Below, one piece after another: positions 6,645 through 9,949 of a stretch of 9,949 bases of DNA; the first letter of the stretch is position 1; every line of letters begins with the position of its first letter. A program made the position numbers and the translations under genes. Below the pieces are notes generated by a model, which was given only the letters and a program-made list of their open reading frames with translations, was not told the DNA's origin and ran no database searches. Location: positions 1-9,949 of the forward strand of contig CALMMI010000107.1 of the NCBI GenBank assembly GCA_937868245.1. The letters are read 5' to 3'. Source of the stretch: an uncultured Ignavibacteria bacterium. GTDB taxonomy: Bacteria; Bacteroidota; Ignavibacteria; Kapaibacteriales; UBA961.

Positions 6645-6911
6645 AAACATAATCATTCCTTGTAAAGTGGTCGTGTTTATATTCTAAAAATTGATGTATT
6701 TCTGCTTAAAAATATTTGGATTTATTTAATGTTTTTGTTATTTTAAAAGAGGTACACTTCTACCTAATATGTAACATTCAAAAACCGCGAAGAAACGTAA
6801 TGCATTCTATAACGTTTTTAATTCAGTTTTTTATATTTCACTAACCAATGTAAAAAGTCCCAATAAAAAATCCCAATACCATTCATCCTTTAAAATTCCT
6901 TAAAACCTACC
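6645..6911. other. AT-rich intergenic region upstream of the AraC-type gene
   Basis: About 270 bases with no credible gene in any frame. It is visibly richer in A and T than the genes to the left. It contains two small dyads: AGGTA-CACTTC-TACCT (6750-6765), and AAACGT (6793-6798) paired with ACGTTT (6812-6817), the latter surrounding the palindrome AATGCATT (6799-6806). An 8-base direct repeat near the AraC-type start is listed separately. I could not identify a convincing -35/-10 promoter pair; TAATAT at 6765-6770 is the best -10-like string but has no well-spaced partner. An in-frame stop at 6891-6893 closes the AraC-type frame upstream. Confidence 0.5.
6858..6878 (+). promoter_or_regulatory. 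Paired direct repeat TCCCAATA upstream of AraC-type gene
   Basis: TCCCAATA occurs at 6858-6865 and again at 6871-6878, with a start-to-start distance of 13 bases. The second copy ends 33 bases before the AraC-type start codon. AraC-family proteins often bind direct repeats and regulate their own genes, so this could be an autoregulatory site. That link is inference: the spacing is not a clean helical multiple, and no promoter was pinned down. Confidence 0.25.
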
Positions 6912-7379
6912 ATGAGATGTTCGACATATAATCCAAAATTATTAGAAATAAATAACTACATTATTGAGAACTATCATAAATCTTCTTTTAATGTAGATAA
7001 ACTTCATTATTTAACTAATATATCCTATTCATATACAAGAACACTTATTAAAGATGAATATAATTGTTCGCCACAACGTTTACTCGAAATAATCAGAGTA
7101 GGTGTGGCAATAAGATTATTAAGTGAAAATATTGAAATCAGAGTATTACATGAAAGAATAGGATATGCTTGCTCGAGAACAATGAGAGATGCATTTCATC
7201 GACGAATAAATAATTCACCAAAGGTTTGTCAGTTGTTTTTATTACACAGTAAAAATAAAATAGATGCCATTAATCAATTTTATCATTCTATTTGTAAGAA
7301 TGGTAATGTCTTTGTTTTATTGCAAATAATAGTAAATCAAAAAGTTATGTATGGCGATACTGTTGAAATCGTGCGTTGA
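6912..7379 (+). CDS. AraC-family helix-turn-helix protein, free-standing DNA-binding domain
   Basis: A 155-residue protein whose first 105 residues or so match the AraC/XylS DNA-binding domain, with two helix-turn-helix units. Seen in order are 'INNYIIENYHKSSFNVDKLHYLTNISYSYTRTLIKDEYNCSPQ' (first HTH, about 28-49), the linker helix 'RVGVAIRLLSEN' with the typical R..xA..LL pattern (62-70), and the second HTH around 'IEIRVLHERIGYACSRTMRDAFHRRINNSP' (74-103). The second HTH carries the iGy...F..... SP signature. No ligand or receiver domain precedes it; about 50 residues of unclassified tail follow. Arginine codons are 8 AGA of 12, against 4 AGA of 25 in gatA, and the gene is AT-rich. Foreign origin or recent arrival is plausible. 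No Shine-Dalgarno is seen. The last codons lie in a tandem repeat. The regulated target is unknown; the large secreted-protein gene downstream is the nearest candidate. Confidence 0.85.
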   Translation: MRCSTYNPKLLEINNYIIENYHKSSFNVDKLHYLTNISYSYTRTLIKDEYNCSPQRLLEIIRVGVAIRLLSENIEIRVLHERIGYACSRTMRDAFHRRINNSPKVCQLFLLHSKNKIDAINQFYHSICKNGNVFVLLQIIVNQKVMYGDTVEIVR

Positions 7380-7400
7380 AATCGTGCGTTGAAATCGTGC
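7362..7400 (+). repeat. Three perfect tandem copies of a 13-bp unit over the AraC-type stop
   Basis: GTTGAAATCGTGC is repeated three times without a mismatch or spacer at 7362-7374, 7375-7387 and 7388-7400. The first copy codes for the last residues of the AraC-type protein (V-E-I-V and part of R). The stop TGA (7377-7379) is created by reading into the second copy. The unit is not a multiple of three, so the duplication changed the frame. Confidence 0.95.
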
Positions 7401-7428
7401 GGCGATTCCCGCTATTGATTCATACTAT

Positions 7429-7463
7429 TATTTCAATGTAATTTTGCAATGAAATATATTTTT
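7429..7463 (+). terminator. Probable intrinsic terminator after AraC-type gene
   Basis: TATTTCAATG (7429-7438) pairs with CAATGAAATA (7447-7456) with one A-A mismatch around an 8-base loop. It is followed by TATTTTT (7457-7463). The stem is AT-rich and therefore weaker than the terminator at 6598, but its position 50 bases after the AraC-type stop suits an end of that transcript. Confidence 0.5.
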
Positions 7464-7559
7464 ACCAAGAGTTCAGCTAATGACTTTTATATACTTAAAA
7501 TGTTCGTTAGAAAATCCTCAGATTAAAGGTAAATATTATTATAAGGAGCCAAGGTAAAA

Positions 7560-7592
7560 TATTGTTTCAAAATTAACAATACTTTTTATTTT
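7560..7592 (+). promoter_or_regulatory. Hairpin plus T-tract in the leader of the S74 gene
   Basis: TATTGTT (7560-7566) and AACAATA (7575-7581) form a perfect 7-base stem with an 8-base loop. C and then TTTTTATTTTT follow. It ends just before the GGAG ribosome site (7597-7600) of the S74 gene. The stem has only one G-C pair per arm, so it is weak. It could be a second terminator, a leader attenuator, or chance in AT-rich DNA. Confidence 0.3.
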
Positions 7593-7596
7593 TACT

Positions 7597-7600
7597 GGAG
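7597..7600 (+). promoter_or_regulatory. Ribosome binding site fixing the start of the S74 gene
   Basis: GGAG lies seven bases before the ATG at 7608. It is one of the clearest ribosome sites in the window and supports 7608 as the start of the large open frame. No promoter could be identified securely between 7401 and 7596; TATACT at 7490-7495 is -10-like but has no good -35 partner. Confidence 0.7.
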
Positions 7601-7607
7601 ATTCTTT

Positions 7608-9949
7608 ATGAAGGAAAACTCTCACTCACTAAGTTCTTGCTCTACAACTCCTTTTCGATTTTTTGTCAATACCGGGCAGCAAAAGGTAACTCCTTGGTCG
7701 AAATTTGTGCTTTGTATACTGGCAATTTTTTCATTTACGATAATATCGTACCAGGCAAAAGCACAATTGGTTAATAATTGGGGGTATAATTCACCTCTTG
7801 CACCAAACGGCAGTCTCTGTAATCCACCAGGGTTTACTTGGTGGCTTGGATACACAGGACTTCGCACACAAATTCCTGCAGTACCTTTGCATGTATATAC
7901 AGGGGGTTGTCTAGAAGATGGTATTTTTACATATGATCCTGCTGTGGAGCGACTCCAAACAGCAACTGCTAATTATGGGTTTGGTCAAAGCTCTCTTCAG
8001 TTTTGGTCCGGGTTGCAAGGCAATTGGGATTGGCATGTTGGATCTATTAAGTCAATTACAAATTCGACTTGGGGTGCTTATAATGCAACAGCACCTTCTA
8101 ATTGGAAAGGAGGACTTTCATTCAATTGTTCCGGTGCTGGTAATAGACCTCAAGTAGCTAATGAAATTGAGGTGATGAGACTTTATGACCAACGAGTAGC
8201 TGTTAATTCAGAAACAGCAAAAGGCAGGTTCGATATACGTGTAGGTTGGGGAAATTATAATCCGCGTTTCAGTTTCGGATCAACTAACATTGGTGAAAAT
8301 CAACCTGCTTTAAAAATGTATGTGCAAGAAACCTCAGGCTTAACCGAGTTTGGTAATTCATACCCTGCTTGGCTACAATTGGAAGCATATGGACCTACAG
8401 GATTAGGAACTTCGCAATTTAGCATTATGACATGTCCCGCTACTTATCCGGTAGGGAATGAGAATTTTGCAATGTTACCACGACTAACTGTAACAGGAAG
8501 TGGAAATGTAGGTATAAACCAAATTGAACCTGATGCAAAATTCCAAGTAACTAATGGCTCTGTAATGTTTGATGGAGCAACAGGAGCAACTCCACAAAAA
8601 TGGATATGGAGCGGAAGTACGTGGTCAACTGCTGAAATAGGTGCGGGTACACGACTAATGTGGATACCTGAAAAAGCAGCTTTTAGAGCCGGTCGATTAG
8701 GAACAACGTCCGGATATTCAATTGATGGTTCGACATGGTGGAATTCTGCTAATATTGGAGAAGCGTCTATAGCAATGGGAGAAAATGTTCAATCTCAAGC
8801 ACCTTGGAGTACTACAATTGGTAGAGATTGTATTGTTGAACCGAATGCAATTAATTCGATGGCAATGGGACAAGAGTGCAGAGTGTTTCATAGTGCTCCA
8901 ACAAATGATGGACATTCATCTATCGCGCTTGGTCATCATAGTGAAATTACTAGTTCTTATGATTGCCTTGCAATGGGGTATTATGTTAGGATAAAGAATC
9001 AATCAATAAGAAGTGTCGCTATGGGTAGAAATGTCACAATAGATGAAGCACCAGATTCTTTTGTCTTTGGTTCAGGGCAAACTGAAATAGATGAAGCGTA
9101 TTCATTGTTAAATAACAAACCTCGTTCGTTTATGGTCGGTTTTAATACCAGGAAACCTGCTTTGTTTGTTGCAGGTGGGGAGGAGGAAGCAATATCAGAA
9201 GATATAGGTAATATTCAGCAGACATCGAGAGTTGGTATTGGTCTTTCAACACCGGTAAATACATTGGATGTTAGGGGCAAAGTTGTTATTGGCAGTGGAT
9301 TAACATACGCTGGTGCTGCCTCAGCCCCTGCAAATGGACTAATCGTAGAGGGGCAAACAGTTATTGGTGGTACTACTGCAGTTTCAGGAAGTGCTTTAAC
9401 TGTGTCGGGTGATGGCTTTTTTGTTGGAGGTTCTAATTGGACAACATCCGATAGAAATCTTAAAAAGGATATAATTTCTTTCAAAGATGGCTTAACAGCT
9501 CTAAAGAAAATAAATCCAGTTCGTTTTCATTATAATGGAAAACTAGGTATTGATTCTGCTAAAGAACACATAGGAGTAATAGCTCAGGATATTGTAAATG
9601 TAGCGCCCTATGCTGTTCGTGAAGAGACATTAATTACTAATAAAGTTACCTCTGAACAAAAATACGTTGAAACAGATGAAATTGATTCGACTCATGGGGA
9701 ACACAAAAAAAAGCTACGTTATGTACCGGCTAATATTGTGGAAGAGAAAAATGTTTTTCTTGCCTATAATCCAAGTACCTTGCAATATTTAGCGATCAAT
9801 GCAATCAAAGAACTGGATTCAAATATTTCCAAACTTGAAACACGATTACAAACTATAGAAACAAAAGATAATACCACTCAAGTAAATAATACTGCGTCAG
9901 GAAATGATCAATATGTAGTATTAGAACAACGTGTTAAGGCACTCGAAGA
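7608..9949 (+). CDS. Secreted fibre-like protein with YadA-head-like repeats and S74 chaperone domain (3' end outside window)
   Basis: An open frame of 780 full codons, with no stop before the right edge. Residues 33-48 are hydrophobic and are followed by the cleavage-like site AKA|Q (52/53), giving a signal peptide with a long 32-residue n-region. Residues 53-300 are an unrecognised Trp/Gly/Asn-rich domain. Tail-fibre-type motifs VGI..xxP...F.V lie at 301-314 and 542-557. A Trp-rich segment (332-384, including LMWIPEKAAFRAG) leads into seven 'S.AMG'-type repeats at 387-490 resembling YadA/Hep_Hag heads, which build trimeric beta rolls. The S74 intramolecular chaperone domain starts at TSDRNLKKDI with the Ser614-Lys619 dyad, which in phage endosialidases self-cleaves after trimer folding. 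'HIGVIAQDI' and 'YLAINAIKELDSNI' follow, grading into a coiled coil to the edge. A trimeric surface or released fibre is inferred. The ligand is unknown, and a C-terminal sorting signal may lie beyond the window. Confidence 0.92.
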   Translation, partial: MKENSHSLSSCSTTPFRFFVNTGQQKVTPWSKFVLCILAIFSFTIISYQAKAQLVNNWGYNSPLAPNGSLCNPPGFTWWLGYTGLRTQIPAVPLHVYTGGCLEDGIFTYDPAVERLQTATANYGFGQSSLQFWSGLQGNWDWHVGSIKSITNSTWGAYNATAPSNWKGGLSFNCSGAGNRPQVANEIEVMRLYDQRVAVNSETAKGRFDIRVGWGNYNPRFSFGSTNIGENQPALKMYVQETSGLTEFGNSYPAWLQLEAYGPTGLGTSQFSIMTCPATYPVGNENFAMLPRLTVTGSGNVGINQIEPDAKFQVTNGSVMFDGATGATPQKWIWSGSTWSTAEIGAGTRLMWIPEKAAFRAGRLGTTSGYSIDGSTWWNSANIGEASIAMGENVQSQAPWSTTIGRDCIVEPNAINSMAMGQECRVFHSAPTNDGHSSIALGHHSEITSSYDCLAMGYYVRIKNQSIRSVAMGRNVTIDEAPDSFVFGSGQTEIDEAYSLLNNKPRSFMVGFNTRKPALFVAGGEEEAISEDIGNIQQTSRVGIGLSTPVNTLDVRGKVVIGSGLTYAGAASAPANGLIVEGQTVIGGTTAVSGSALTVSGDGFFVGGSNWTTSDRNLKKDIISFKDGLTALKKINPVRFHYNGKLGIDSAKEHIGVIAQDIVNVAPYAVREETLITNKVTSEQKYVETDEIDSTHGEHKKKLRYVPANIVEEKNVFLAYNPSTLQYLAINAIKELDSNISKLETRLQTIETKDNTTQVNNTASGNDQYVVLEQRVKALE

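Noticed and set aside
7362..7400. A CRISPR array, because GTTGAAATC recalls the end of some CRISPR repeats
   Set aside because: The three 13-base copies are directly adjacent with no spacers and are far too short; it is a simple tandem repeat.
7543..7564. A leader peptide after the AAGGAG at 7543-7548
   Set aside because: No start codon follows at a suitable distance; TTG at 7562 is 13 bases away inside a hairpin and leads to nothing convincing.
7918..8157. A separate small gene in another frame
   Set aside because: It lies wholly within the long S74 frame, has no ribosome site of its own and no recognisable domain.
7608..9949. A prophage or phage tail module
   Set aside because: The S74 domain also occurs in phage tail fibres, but this protein has a signal peptide and there are no capsid, tail, integrase or lysis genes nearby.

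Overview
The window looks like a chromosomal segment of a low-to-moderate GC bacterium of the Bacteroidota/Chlorobiota group, most likely an Ignavibacteria- or Kapabacteria-like lineage. I infer this from several things: the C-terminal half of a two-domain amidohydrolase of the kind seen in Bacteroidota; a PurS + PurQ split FGAM synthase; a GatA subunit of the tRNA amidotransferase; TatA-type genes placed beside them; and a secreted tail-fibre-like S74 protein. No database search was possible, so the placement is tentative. Every gene seen is on the + strand.

Left part (1-1789): the 3' end of a large periplasmic-type amidohydrolase is followed by a roughly 300-base gap. That gap holds a short element bounded by inverted copies of a 'GTCATTCTGAG...AGAATCTCAG' type repeat.

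Middle part (1790-6644): eight closely spaced co-oriented genes follow. They are an exported glutathione peroxidase, purS, purQ (ATGA overlap), a 56-residue tatA that standard length cut-offs would miss, a DinB/YfiT-type metal-binding protein, a longer TatA/TatB-like protein, gatA, and an acidic protein of unknown function. The run ends at a strong intrinsic terminator. PurQ and GatA both supply ammonia: PurQ by its own glutaminase activity to PurL, GatA to GatB. Their partners purL, gatB and gatC, and also tatC, are not in the window. The clustering looks like a housekeeping operon rather than a single pathway.

Right part (6645-9949): the character changes. An AT-rich intergenic region leads to a free-standing AraC-type DNA-binding protein with very different arginine codon use. 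Its stop codon lies inside a 13-bp x 3 tandem repeat. Then, after two hairpins and a clear ribosome binding site, comes the largest gene of the window. It is still open at the right edge (780 codons) and encodes a secreted modular protein. Its modules are a signal peptide, an N-terminal domain I do not recognise, 'VGI..' tail-fibre motifs, YadA-head-like heptad-turn repeats, and a C-terminal S74 intramolecular chaperone domain with a Ser-Lys dyad, leading into a coiled coil. This regulator plus surface/fibre protein pair is the accessory-looking and most interesting part of the window.
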